A model generated the notes under the pieces. That model ran no database searches. It had not been told where the DNA came from and worked only from the letters and a program-made list of their open reading frames with translations. Shown piece after piece: positions 9,011 through 19,656 of a stretch of DNA of 64,000 nucleotides. The DNA comes from Pseudoalteromonas shioyasakiensis (lineage in GTDB: Bacteria; Pseudomonadota; Gammaproteobacteria; Enterobacterales; Alteromonadaceae), in NCBI RefSeq assembly GCF_001550135.1, contig NZ_LRUE01000016.1, positions 62,001 through 126,000 on the forward strand. Reading direction: 5' to 3'. Numbering within the stretch: position 1 is the first letter of the stretch; every line of letters begins with the position of its first letter. Both the position numbers and the translations under genes were made by a program.

Positions 9011-10450
9011 TTAAGCCGTACCACCCACGGTTAGGTTATCAATTTTAAGGCTTGGTTGACCCACACCAACGGGTACGCTTTGGCCATCTTTACCACACAC
9101 GCCAACACCTTTATCAAGGGCTAAGTCGTTACCTACCATCGAAATTTGCTGCATCACTTCAGGGCCATTGCCAATCAGTGTTGCACCTTTGATAGGTTGT
9201 GTGATTTTACCGTTTTCAATTAAGTAGGCTTCAGAGGCACTAAATACAAACTTACCTGACGTAATATCCACTTGGCCACCACCGAAGTTAGGAGCAAAGA
9301 TACCTTTTTTCACTGAGCTGATAATATCGGCTTGGCTGTGCTCGCCACCTAACATATAGGTGTTGGTCATACGTGGCATAGGTAAATGAGCGTAGGATTC
9401 GCGGCGCGCATTACCAGTAGGGTTAACACCCATCAAACGGGCATTTAGCTTATCTTGCATGTAGCCTTTTAGAATACCGTTTTCAATAAGCACGTTATAC
9501 GCAGCTGGTGTCCCTTCATCATCCACGTTCAATGAACCACGGCGATCAGCAATAGTGCCATCATCCACGACTGTACACAGCTCAGATGCCACCTTTTGAC
9601 CTACTTTACCGCTAAACGCTGATGCGCCTTTACGGTTAAAGTCACCTTCTAGACCATGGCCTACCGCTTCGTGTAGTAACACACCCGGCCAACCTGCGCC
9701 TAGCACGACTTCCATGCTACCAGCAGGCGCATCGATTGCTTCTAGGTTTACTTTTGCTTGGCGAACAGCTTCTTCGGCGTACTCCATCCAACGCGGTTTG
9801 CCATCAACTAATTCTTTAAAATAGCCATAATCTAAACGCGCACCGCCCCCTGCACCACCGCGCTCACGACGGCCGTTCTTCTCTAGTAACACTGAGCAGT
9901 TTAAGCGAATAAGCGGGCGAATATCGGTAGCAAAGGTGCCATCACTTGCAGCAATTAACACTTCTTCATAAACCGCCGACATTGAACTGATCACTTGCTC
10001 AGCATCCGGCGCTAATTGACGAATATAGTTTTCAAGTTCACGTAGCAGGCTTACTTTGTCATCGTTGCTCATGCTCTGAATTGGTTGATGCGGCGCATAC
10101 TGCTCTTTAGCAGCAACATCACTGAATACTTGAATCGTTTTGTTTTCGCCAGCATTGGCAATGCTGCGCGCTGCCGTTGCGGCTTTGTTTAACGCTTCAA
10201 GGTTAATCGCATCTGAGTATGAAAAACCGGTTTTTTCACCGCTAACAGCACGCACACCCACACCACGTTCAACGTTGTATGAGCCTTCTTTTACTAAGCC
10301 ATCTTCAAGCACCCAAGATTCGTGGTGGCTCGATTGAAAATACAGGTCGGCATAGTCAACTTGATGTTGATGAATAAAAGCGAGCGTTTTTTCTAATTCT
10401 TCTCTCGTTAGTTGGCTGTCATGTAATAAATGCTGTTCAACCGTGTTCAT
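9011..10450 (-). CDS. tldD: Metalloprotease TldD
   Basis: TldD is the partner of TldE/PmbA in a cytoplasmic metalloprotease that degrades unfolded peptides and is known for processing microcin B17 and aiding CcdA turnover. The 479-residue product carries the zinc motif HEAVGH at residues 260-265 inside the conserved [18 protein letters not shown] block, and the C-terminal GVCGKDGQ region containing the expected metal-ligand cysteine. Its start overlaps the stop of the nitrilase gene by four bases, so it is translationally coupled as the last gene of the mreB-to-tldD cluster. No tldE/pmbA is in the window. Confidence 0.96.
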   Translation of the reverse strand: MNTVEQHLLHDSQLTREELEKTLAFIHQHQVDYADLYFQSSHHESWVLEDGLVKEGSYNVERGVGVRAVSGEKTGFSYSDAINLEALNKAATAARSIANAGENKTIQVFSDVAAKEQYAPHQPIQSMSNDDKVSLLRELENYIRQLAPDAEQVISSMSAVYEEVLIAASDGTFATDIRPLIRLNCSVLLEKNGRRERGGAGGGARLDYGYFKELVDGKPRWMEYAEEAVRQAKVNLEAIDAPAGSMEVVLGAGWPGVLLHEAVGHGLEGDFNRKGASAFSGKVGQKVASELCTVVDDGTIADRRGSLNVDDEGTPAAYNVLIENGILKGYMQDKLNARLMGVNPTGNARRESYAHLPMPRMTNTYMLGGEHSQADIISSVKKGIFAPNFGGGQVDITSGKFVFSASEAYLIENGKITQPIKGATLIGNGPEVMQQISMVGNDLALDKGVGVCGKDGQSVPVGVGQPSLKIDNLTVGGTA

Positions 10451-11277
10451 AATAAATGCTCTCTAAATCGTTGCTGAGACTGCACAGGCATGTCTTGGCG
10501 AATTGTATTCAAGCGGTTTAAATCAAGCTCATGGCTGATAAACCCGGTACCAGAGGCAAGCTCACTGAGCGTTTCTCCCCATGGTGAAATAATAATGCTG
10601 TGACCATAAGTGTGGCGGCCATTCTCGTGCTCGCCCCACTGCGCTGCGGCAACCACATAACATTGTGTTTCGATTGCCCGCGCAGCTAATAAAATATGCC
10701 AATGAGCAGCGCCGGTGACAGTAGTAAAGGCACTTGGCACTAAAATAAGCTCAGCCCCTTGGCGCTGCATGGCGGTGAATAAGCCACTAAAACGTAGATC
10801 ATAACATACTGCTAAACCAATTTTACCAAATGGCGAGTCGACCACCACAATATCCTTGCCTGCTTGCGTCGCATCAGACTCTCGGTAACTGCGCGTAGTG
10901 TCGGCAACATCTACATCAAATAAATGAATTTTATTGTACTGCGCAACCACATCGCCTTGGTTATTAAATAAAAACGAGGCAGCTAAATACTTACCATTTT
11001 GCTGTGAAACAGGCAGGGTGCCAGCAGCTAACCAAATATCATGTTGCTTACATAAATCGGCAAGTTTCGTTTTATATGCCTCACTTTGCAGACCTAATTC
11101 ATAACTTGCTTGGCTTTGCTTACTAAAGATCAAAAAGCTTTCGGGTAAACACACTAGCAATGGCCGAGTTGCAGGAAGGGTTGATAATGTCTGTGCTAAA
11201 AAAGCGAGGTTTTGCTCAGCATTCATGCTTGAGCACATTTGCACTGCAACAACCTGTGGGTGAGGGTTAGCCTTCAT
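10447..11277 (-). CDS. Carbon-nitrogen hydrolase (nitrilase superfamily, Nit1/YbeM-like)
   Basis: The 276 residues show the nitrilase catalytic triad in order: E46 (LPESF), K116 ([10 protein letters not shown]) and C158 (AVCYDLRF). The sequence around the cysteine and the IHLFDVD block fit the Nit1/deaminated-glutathione amidase branch, so repair of deaminated glutathione is a reasonable inference, though the substrate is not proven. It lies between yhdP and tldD, overlapping yhdP by 11 bases and tldD by four, hence part of the same transcript. In E. coli tldD follows yhdP directly. Confidence 0.88.
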   Translation of the reverse strand: MKANPHPQVVAVQMCSSMNAEQNLAFLAQTLSTLPATRPLLVCLPESFLIFSKQSQASYELGLQSEAYKTKLADLCKQHDIWLAAGTLPVSQQNGKYLAASFLFNNQGDVVAQYNKIHLFDVDVADTTRSYRESDATQAGKDIVVVDSPFGKIGLAVCYDLRFSGLFTAMQRQGAELILVPSAFTTVTGAAHWHILLAARAIETQCYVVAAAQWGEHENGRHTYGHSIIISPWGETLSELASGTGFISHELDLNRLNTIRQDMPVQSQQRFREHLL

Positions 11278-14200
11278 TGTTATCTAAACTCGCTGAAGAT
11301 GCGGCATCTTTTAATTTTAGTTGCGTCGACGACTGCGGCTGGCTTTGCGCGGCTTGCGGTAACGTCACTTCACGGCTCTTACGATCCACTTCTTTCACAA
11401 CAGGATCGTTCATACTACCTGTTACTTTAAAGTTGATCTCTGAAATCACCCGCGCCGAGTGAATCACCTTATCGATTGCCAGCGCTGCCAGACCACTTAC
11501 AGGGTTAACCATCCATGCCACAATCACTGGAATACTCGACGTCACCTGTGGTGCAACCGCTAGGTCGTAATCAATTTCAAAGGTGTTTAAATTAGTATGG
11601 CCTTTAATCGTTAGATCGGCAGGCACACCATCAAGCTTGGTATCTTGAGTGTAAGCTATGCCCTTTTCTAGCTGCATGGTGCCTTGCATGCTGTTATAGA
11701 AAAAGCCTTTCGAGAATACATCTCTAAAATCCAGTTTCAGCTTACGCACTAACGAATCTAAACTCAGTAAAGAGAATACTCGCGCACCACCATCACTTAT
11801 TTCTGCAAGGTGCCCTTCACCTAAACGCCAATCTAATTCACCAGCTAAACTTGGTACATCAAAGCTATAAGGTGCGCCTTGCCAAGCAAGATCAAACTTA
11901 ATATTGGCATCTGAATCTTTGACTGTGGTGGTGATATCAAACTCGTCAAATAACTCGCCAATGTCGTCACTTTGTAAGTTACCGCTAAAGCGTGTTTGCC
12001 CATCAGCAAATTGCCCTTTACCACGTAATACGTGATCGCCTTTGTCGATGACCAGCTCAGTGAACAAGAGTTTATCGTTCTCCCCAACTAAGCTGCTTTT
12101 AATTTTATCGAGCTGATACTCAGCCACTTTACAATCTTCACAGTTAAACTCGATGGCTGGGACTCGGGTTAACCAGCTTAAATCTTCTGGTTCTGAATCT
12201 TGCTCTGTTTGCTCTGTGGCTTCGTTAAAATTAATACGCAGGTAGTCTGTAAAAATTTGAATTGGTCTGCGTGTCTCACCTGTTGGAATAAGCGCATCGG
12301 CACGTAATTCTTTAGCATTTAGCTTTAACTCTAAATCTGATTGCTTTGGTGCTAAGCGAAATTCAAAATCATTAAAGTCGATATTGTGTAGTGCCAGTTT
12401 ATTAAATTTACCCGTTACGTTGTTGAATGCAGGCATCACACTTGGCGCATCAGACTTAACTTTGGTAAGCGCAATAATTTGATCAATTAAGCCAAACCAA
12501 GGCACTATTTCGGTTTCTGGTAAATCGATAGATACCGCAAAACCTTCACGATTAAGCCCTAAATCTTGTGCACCTAAAATTAAATGGGCGTTACTAAATT
12601 TCTTTTCGCCGTTATCTAAGATCGCATTAAAAAATAACTGCTCATCGATATTCGCGGTGATCAAGTTAGAAATACGGTCGCCCTGTACCACTGCGGTTAA
12701 TGGCCATTTCTGCTCTGCGCTTTTGCTATAAGGTGCAGGTAGCTGGCTAGTCACACCGATTAAATTACCACTCACATCGGCGCGGTAATTAAAGTCATTC
12801 GGTAAAAAGTTAAGCGACACATTAATATCTACATCACTTTGGCCGCTTAAGTAACCGGCCAATAAACCATGAGCTTGTTCAATTAAAGGCTCAGCTTCAA
12901 GGCCCAGCTTTACCGCAATTTCGGCGCGATAGGTATCAGCCACATTTTCACTGTTGTAGTTGGCTGTAAGTGGCATGCCCATCCAATCTGCTTTGGCATT
13001 TTTTAAGTCGATTTTATCGTTATTAAACTTAACAATACCGGTCATGTGGTTAAGGGTGATACCAGGCTGTGCAAGGTAAACCGGAATATTAGCTAATTCA
13101 ACTTCACCAATCGCATCAACATGACCCGAACGTAAATTTACTAACAGCTCAATATCGGCTGTCGCTTCGCCTTGCGGTTGCACAACTTCAAAAACACTCG
13201 CCAAAGGCTTGGCAAGCGGAGTTGCCGTAAAGAACGGGTTAAGCTTATCGCCATGAGCACGTTTATTAATGGCAACTTTTAGGATTTCTGCATTCATTAA
13301 ATCAGCAATACTGACATGAACACTCTCCCCCAAAGCGAGGTTAACCAGCTTGCCCGACTTACTATAGATATCCATGCGCTCATTTTCGAAATGTAAAATG
13401 ACGTTGGCATCTTCAACTTCTGGCCAGCTTGGTGAAAACTTATATTTAGCGTTTTCAACATTCGCTAACACTTCAAATTGACCTTGCTGCTCTTTAAACG
13501 GAAAACCTTTAAATGGCCCCGAGAACAGCACTTGAGCTTTATTAACTTCACCGCCCTTAATTGCACCATTTAGGTAATTAACTAGCTTTTCGCTCATTAC
13601 AGGTAACGGGAAATAATGCCCAGCGACTTTGGCATCAGGGGCATAGGCTTCGGCATATAAATCTAACCGCGGTTCATCGGTCAGGCTTAGCATCATCTCT
13701 GCAGCCACAGTAACTTCGTCGTTATCAAGCCAGATATTATTGCTACTAATGCGCCAGCCATCATCGTAATGGTGAAGGTCGAGTTCTACATTTAATTGGT
13801 TATAGGCAATATCTTGGCTAAAGCTGCCGTTCGTTAGCAGTTGATTGTTCTCGCCATATAGCTGAATTCGCCCAGCTGATTGATTAATTAAGCCATCAAC
13901 ACGAATCGCCTGACCGCCAGGAATGCCCTGCAGTGACAGCCAATTAATTTGTTCGCCCTGAAACCAAAGTTGCCAGTTATCTTGCTGACCCAACTCAAGA
14001 TAGGCATCACTTAACTGACCATTGGGTTGACGGGCTAAAAACGGGGCAAGTACTTCAAAGTTACTTAACTGCGATAACTTTGCCAGCAATGCAAAATCAA
14101 ATTGCTTTAACCAAATTTGGCTTTTATCGCCAAGTTGAGCTTCAAACTGTAAGGTTGGCCATTGTTTTAAGTCACTTTCAAAGGTGAGTCCGGTGCTTTT

Positions 14201-15124
14201 TAAGCGCCAGCCATTTTGCTTTGGAAATAAATGAAAACCACCTTCACTTAAACTAATTTGGTGCGCTTCTTGGTTTTGTTGCCAGTTAATGAAACTCGGT
14301 AGCCACTGCACTTTTACATCGCTGATCAGGCCTTTTTCAAGACTAAACCAGGTTTGTAAATTGATGTCTGAAGTAAGTTGCTGCTTGTCGGTATTAATAT
14401 ATTGCGCCAGCCACTTAGATACATCAACGTTAGCTGCTTGCACATAGATATCGCCAGCCATGGTTTCAAGAGTCGAACCATTCAGCGCCATGCGGGCGTC
14501 AAAACTACCAACCGAAATTCCTGGTAACGCTAATGTGCCCGAGCCTTGATGTTGCTCTGGGGTATTTTGCCAGACAATGTTTTCGAGGATCAGCTTGCGC
14601 TCTTTACCATCATTGAGGGTAAAATTAAGGCTACTGTCTTGCACCGCAAAGTGACCCGTTTCACCAAGGAATAAGCCTTCAATTAGTTCTTTTTGCTCAA
14701 AGTTGCTGGTTTGCTGGTTATTCCCCAAATCAAGCATAGTGGGTAAATCAACATCAGCATGAAAACCATTGATCACAAAATAGTTCGATTTAAGCTGACG
14801 GGTTTTTACTGATTCCCATAAGTTAACTTCAAGGCTCGCTTTATCAATGGTGAGTGCAATCGGTGAGGTCTGGTTATCTTCAAAAGAAATATCTTCGATG
14901 ACTAAGGCAGGGCCTTGGCCATGCCAACTGGCTGAGATTGAGCCAATCGCTAAATTTACATCAAAGCGTTCATACAAAAACGCTTCAATGTCATCTTTAT
15001 AATCATTTGCGTATGGCAGTGAATACTTTACCACAGAGACAATAACGGCCAGCAGTACGAGAGTAATAGCAAATACTTGCCATAACTTACGTAAACAATA
15101 AAAGCAGACCGTTTTTGCCTTCAT
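11267..15124 (-). CDS. yhdP: YhdP family AsmA-like envelope protein
   Basis: A large protein (1285 residues; E. coli YhdP is about 1266) with one N-terminal membrane segment (about residues 13-35) followed by a very long beta-rich periplasmic region. YhdP belongs to the AsmA-like group with TamB and YdbH, thought to form bridge-like channels moving phospholipids from the inner to the outer membrane. The C-terminal AsmA-like part with MQGTMQLEKG and MVNPVSGLAALAIDKVI fits the family. The gene abuts rng (shared base at 15124) and overlaps the nitrilase gene. Position directly after rng is the conserved order. Confidence 0.93.
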   Translation of the reverse strand: MKAKTVCFYCLRKLWQVFAITLVLLAVIVSVVKYSLPYANDYKDDIEAFLYERFDVNLAIGSISASWHGQGPALVIEDISFEDNQTSPIALTIDKASLEVNLWESVKTRQLKSNYFVINGFHADVDLPTMLDLGNNQQTSNFEQKELIEGLFLGETGHFAVQDSSLNFTLNDGKERKLILENIVWQNTPEQHQGSGTLALPGISVGSFDARMALNGSTLETMAGDIYVQAANVDVSKWLAQYINTDKQQLTSDINLQTWFSLEKGLISDVKVQWLPSFINWQQNQEAHQISLSEGGFHLFPKQNGWRLKSTGLTFESDLKQWPTLQFEAQLGDKSQIWLKQFDFALLAKLSQLSNFEVLAPFLARQPNGQLSDAYLELGQQDNWQLWFQGEQINWLSLQGIPGGQAIRVDGLINQSAGRIQLYGENNQLLTNGSFSQDIAYNQLNVELDLHHYDDGWRISSNNIWLDNDEVTVAAEMMLSLTDEPRLDLYAEAYAPDAKVAGHYFPLPVMSEKLVNYLNGAIKGGEVNKAQVLFSGPFKGFPFKEQQGQFEVLANVENAKYKFSPSWPEVEDANVILHFENERMDIYSKSGKLVNLALGESVHVSIADLMNAEILKVAINKRAHGDKLNPFFTATPLAKPLASVFEVVQPQGEATADIELLVNLRSGHVDAIGEVELANIPVYLAQPGITLNHMTGIVKFNNDKIDLKNAKADWMGMPLTANYNSENVADTYRAEIAVKLGLEAEPLIEQAHGLLAGYLSGQSDVDINVSLNFLPNDFNYRADVSGNLIGVTSQLPAPYSKSAEQKWPLTAVVQGDRISNLITANIDEQLFFNAILDNGEKKFSNAHLILGAQDLGLNREGFAVSIDLPETEIVPWFGLIDQIIALTKVKSDAPSVMPAFNNVTGKFNKLALHNIDFNDFEFRLAPKQSDLELKLNAKELRADALIPTGETRRPIQIFTDYLRINFNEATEQTEQDSEPEDLSWLTRVPAIEFNCEDCKVAEYQLDKIKSSLVGENDKLLFTELVIDKGDHVLRGKGQFADGQTRFSGNLQSDDIGELFDEFDITTTVKDSDANIKFDLAWQGAPYSFDVPSLAGELDWRLGEGHLAEISDGGARVFSLLSLDSLVRKLKLDFRDVFSKGFFYNSMQGTMQLEKGIAYTQDTKLDGVPADLTIKGHTNLNTFEIDYDLAVAPQVTSSIPVIVAWMVNPVSGLAALAIDKVIHSARVISEINFKVTGSMNDPVVKEVDRKSREVTLPQAAQSQPQSSTQLKLKDAASSASLDNNEG

Positions 15125-16596
15125 TACATCATTACCACATCAAACTGTTCTTGGTTATATAAACTCTCTGTTTGAATACTGACTTGCTTACCGATAAATA
15201 GTTCCAGCTCAGCAAGGTTATGATACTCATCGTTGATCAATGCTTCGCTTACCGAAGGAGCTGCGTAAACCATAAACTTATCAGCTGCATAAGCACGGTT
15301 TACCCTAACGATTTCACGTAAGATTTCGTAGCAAACCGTTTCTACTGTTTTTTGCGAGCCGCGCCCTGAACACGCAGGACACACATCACAAAGAATGTGC
15401 TCTAAGCTTTCGCGGGTCCGTTTGCGGGTCATCTCTACTAAGCCTAGTGCAGATAAGCCGTTTATGTTGGCTTTTGCACGATCTTTTGCAAGCGCAGACT
15501 CAAGTGAATGCAAGACTCGGCGTTTATGCTCATCACTAACCATATCGATAAAGTCGATGATAATGATGCCGCCTAAATTACGTAAACGTAGCTGACGAGC
15601 AATTGCTGAGGTCGCTTCGATATTAGTATTAAAAATGGTTTCTTCTAGGTTACGATGGCCAACAAACGCACCGGTATTTACATCAACGGTTGTCATCGCT
15701 TCGGTTTGGTCGATAATTAAATAACCACCCGATTTGAGCTCAACTTTACGATGTAGCGCTTTTTGGATCTCAGTTTCAACATCGAATAAATCGAAAATAG
15801 GACGCTCACCCGGGTAGTATTCTAATGCTCCCGATAACAGCGGCACAAATTCTTCAGTAAACTCTTTAAGCTCTTGATAGGTTAGTTTTGAGTCAACACG
15901 AATACGCTCCATATCTTCACCTACGTAGTCACGTAGAGTACGAAACGCCAGTGTTAAATCTTCATGCAAGATGCTTTCTTTACTGGTTTTTTTGCGCTTG
16001 GTGACGATTTTTTGCCACAGTTTTTTCAAGAACTCAGCATCGTGACGTAGCTCAGCTTCCGACGCCCCTTCTGCTGCGGTACGAACAATAAAGCTGCCGT
16101 CATCATCACCATATTCGGCAACAATTTTCTTTAAACGCGAACGCTCTTCTTCCGTTTCAATGCGCTGGCTTACCCCTACGTGTGTTGCATCTGGCATAAA
16201 CACTAAATAACGAGAAGGAATAGTGATATCAGTTGTTAAGCGCGCGCCCTTGGTACCTAACGGGTCTTTAACCACTTGCACCATGATATGTTGGCCTTGG
16301 CGCACAAGCTCACGAATATCTTGTACTTTTTTGATTGGCTGCTCATCAACGCCTTCTACAATTGAGGCACTGTTTACAATGTCTGATGCATGTAAAAAGG
16401 CAGCTTTCTCTAAGCCAATATCGACAAACGCAGCCTGCATACCCGGTAGTACGCGACTGATTTTACCTAGGTAAATATTGCCCACGATCCCAAGGTTGCC
16501 AATTCGCTCTAGTTGGATTTCTTGCAGTACGCCATTTTCGATAAGCGCAACGCGACTTTCGCTCGGTGTAACGTTGATCAGTAATTCAGTGCTCAT
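15124..16596 (-). CDS. rng: Ribonuclease G
   Basis: This 490-residue endoribonuclease matures the 5' end of 16S rRNA and degrades some mRNAs. An S1 RNA-binding domain occupies about residues 35-125 (GNIYLGKISRVLPGMQAAFVD is its start). The RNase E/G catalytic domain includes TTVDVNTGAFVG and IIIIDFIDM with the metal-binding aspartates, and the zinc-link cysteines are in CDVCPACSGRG. Its length without a long C-terminal scaffold identifies RNase G rather than RNase E. It lies one base after maf and abuts yhdP, so the genes are co-transcribed. Confidence 0.97.
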   Translation of the reverse strand: MSTELLINVTPSESRVALIENGVLQEIQLERIGNLGIVGNIYLGKISRVLPGMQAAFVDIGLEKAAFLHASDIVNSASIVEGVDEQPIKKVQDIRELVRQGQHIMVQVVKDPLGTKGARLTTDITIPSRYLVFMPDATHVGVSQRIETEEERSRLKKIVAEYGDDDGSFIVRTAAEGASEAELRHDAEFLKKLWQKIVTKRKKTSKESILHEDLTLAFRTLRDYVGEDMERIRVDSKLTYQELKEFTEEFVPLLSGALEYYPGERPIFDLFDVETEIQKALHRKVELKSGGYLIIDQTEAMTTVDVNTGAFVGHRNLEETIFNTNIEATSAIARQLRLRNLGGIIIIDFIDMVSDEHKRRVLHSLESALAKDRAKANINGLSALGLVEMTRKRTRESLEHILCDVCPACSGRGSQKTVETVCYEILREIVRVNRAYAADKFMVYAAPSVSEALINDEYHNLAELELFIGKQVSIQTESLYNQEQFDVVMM

Positions 16597-16597
16597 G

Positions 16598-17167
16598 TTA
16601 CCCTCTTAAAAATTCGTTTAATAACTGCTCTGTCTCATATAAAGGTAAGCCGACAACCGCAAAATAGCTACCCGAAAGGTGACTAACAAAGCGACCACCT
16701 AAGCCTTGAATTCCATAACCACCGGCTTTATCTTGCGGCTCTCCACTATGCCAGTAAGCACCAATTTCAGCATCGCTGAGCGGTTTAAATGTAACATCGG
16801 TGACAACAAGGCAGCTTTTTACTTGCTCACTATCAGCAATTGCCACAGCCGTCATCACTTGATGAGTACGGCCAGATAAGCGCTTCATGGTGGCGGTAAA
16901 ATCAGCTTGGTCTAGCGGCTTACCGAGTGCGGTATCATCAATGACAACCACGGTATCGCTGCCAAGTACTGGGCGGTCAGTGTAACCCATAGCAACGCCC
17001 GATTGCGCCTTGAGTCTAGCAAGACGCTCTACATAGTCGCGCGGGGCTTCGTTTGGGAATTGGCTTTCATCAGCATCAACGCTAAATTGAGAAAACTCAA
17101 CGCCAAGTTGGCTGAGCAACTCTTTTCGGCGCGGTGATGCAGACGCCAAATAAATTGCGGTTTGCAT
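16598..17167 (-). CDS. maf: Maf-type nucleoside triphosphate pyrophosphatase (YhdE-like)
   Basis: At 189 residues this is a typical Maf/HAM1-fold pyrophosphatase. The N-terminal signature SASPRRKELLSQLG, the GSDTVV block and YGIQGLGGRF are all present. The position between mreD and rng matches yhdE of E. coli, whose product hydrolyses dTTP and UTP and so keeps non-canonical nucleotides low. Its start shares a base with the mreD stop. Confidence 0.93.
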   Translation of the reverse strand: MQTAIYLASASPRRKELLSQLGVEFSQFSVDADESQFPNEAPRDYVERLARLKAQSGVAMGYTDRPVLGSDTVVVIDDTALGKPLDQADFTATMKRLSGRTHQVMTAVAIADSEQVKSCLVVTDVTFKPLSDAEIGAYWHSGEPQDKAGGYGIQGLGGRFVSHLSGSYFAVVGLPLYETEQLLNEFLRG

Positions 17168-17646
17168 TATCTAATCCTGAAATGACGGCGATATTTACGC
17201 AAAATTAAGAATATCCACCACCAACAAAGCATGCCGGTTAGTACTGGCCACATATAATGCGGGCTAAAGTAAACGCCCATTAAAAAGTGGTTAAGCCAAA
17301 ACTGCATGAGGTGGTAAAGCGTTAAAAACAAAGCAATTAAAATGCTTTGCTGCCATAAAGAAAAGTTTCTAATTTTTTGGAAGTTACTCGCAGTGATAAA
17401 TATACACACAGAGTAAGTCAGTGAATTCACACCGAGTGGCGAGCCTGATGCAAGGTCCATTAATAAACCAACCACCCAAGCTGTGCCAATATTTAAACGG
17501 TGTGGCACCGCTAACGACCAATACATTAATACCATTAACACCCAGTCTGGGCGGTATGGTTCAAACGAAATCGGTAACGGCATTAATGCCATTACCAATG
17601 CAAAGAAGATACTGATAGCAATCAGCAAAAAGTGACGACTATTCAT
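17167..17646 (-). CDS. mreD: Rod shape-determining protein MreD
   Basis: A small integral membrane protein of the elongasome with about five hydrophobic segments (for example HFLLIAISIFFALVMALMPL and the WVVGLLMDLASGSPLG block typical of MreD). I start it at the ATG at 17646, giving 159 residues, the usual length. The frame is open further upstream, but that extension only repeats the mreC coding region in another frame. With this start it overlaps the end of mreC by eight bases, implying translational coupling. Confidence 0.92.
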   Translation of the reverse strand: MNSRHFLLIAISIFFALVMALMPLPISFEPYRPDWVLMVLMYWSLAVPHRLNIGTAWVVGLLMDLASGSPLGVNSLTYSVCIFITASNFQKIRNFSLWQQSILIALFLTLYHLMQFWLNHFLMGVYFSPHYMWPVLTGMLCWWWIFLILRKYRRHFRIR

Positions 17647-18480
17647 TGCTGATGCTCTCCTGCTGATTACGCCACAGCACAACCAATAAGCGAATACGGT
17701 CAAGTTGCGCAATTGGCTCAGCATAAACCTGCGCAAAAGGGCGCCCTTCATCACGGTTAATTTCGGTCACTACTGCAACCGGATATCCCTCTGGGAAGGT
17801 GCCACCAAGGCCTGACGTAACCAAGATATCGCCAATGCGAACATCAAGGCTATGTGGTACATGCGAAAGCTTTACCACGTTAATTTTACCAATGCCCTCA
17901 ACCACGGTACGTACATCGTTACGTAAAATACGTACAGGTGTGGCATGGGTTGTATCGGTCATCAGTAGTACGCGCGAGGTAGTTGAACCCACTTGAGTGA
18001 TTTGCCCTACTACACCCATTTCGTCAATCACAGCTTGGCCTTCGCTTAGGCCATCCGTTGTACCACGGTTAATAACCACTTGGTGGCTATACGGGTTTGA
18101 GTGAACAGAGAGGACTTGTGCAATAATTTTACGATTTGATTGTTTAGCCGATGAACCGAGTAAAGCGCGTAATTTATCGTTTTCACGAGATAAAAATGAC
18201 AGTTGTTGTAGTTGTTCGCTTTGTAGTAACTGCTTCTTTTTTAACGCTTCGTTTTCGGTTAATAGCTGTTCGCGGGTATGCAGGTTCTTCGCGCCAATAC
18301 TAAATAGCTCATAGGGCAAGTTGGCAAGGTAAATAAGTGGGCTAACTAAAGTGTTTAGGCTGGTGCGGATTGTTGTACCACCTTGAGTGTAGCGATCGCC
18401 CACGATCAGCACGACACTCAAAAGCACTGCGACAAAAAGTCGCAGTTGCAAAGAGATGGTACGACCAAAAAGTAACTTCA

Positions 18481-18481
<1 letters not shown>
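17639..18481 (-). CDS. mreC: Rod shape-determining protein MreC
   Basis: A bitopic inner-membrane protein with one N-terminal membrane helix (about residues 10-30), a periplasmic coiled coil (about 65-110) and two beta-barrel-like subdomains with the family blocks DEMGVVGQIT and GDILVTSGLGGTFPEGYPV. MreC links MreB filaments to PBP2 and RodA during lateral wall synthesis. The 280-residue length is lower than E. coli (367) but within the family range. Its ATG overlaps the mreB stop by one base (TAATG). Confidence 0.95.
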
Positions 18482-19581
<1,100 letters not shown>

Positions 19582-19619
19582 CTAATCATGAAAAAGCGCA
19601 ACTGCTTTAATTAAAATGC

Positions 19620-19652
19620 TAAAAAAGGAAGCATCCATTGCTTCCTTTTTAA
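19620..19652 (-). terminator. Terminator after the FGE-like gene
   Basis: A stem (GGAAGCA / TGCTTCC) extended by A and T runs, with loop TCCAT, just past the stop codon at 19657. It isolates the upstream gene from mreB. Confidence 0.85.
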
Positions 19653-19656
19653 ATTT

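Noticed and set aside
17647-17754. N-terminal extension of mreD by 36 codons
   Set aside because: The extension lies wholly inside mreC in another frame and has no conserved content; the family length fits the ATG at 17646.
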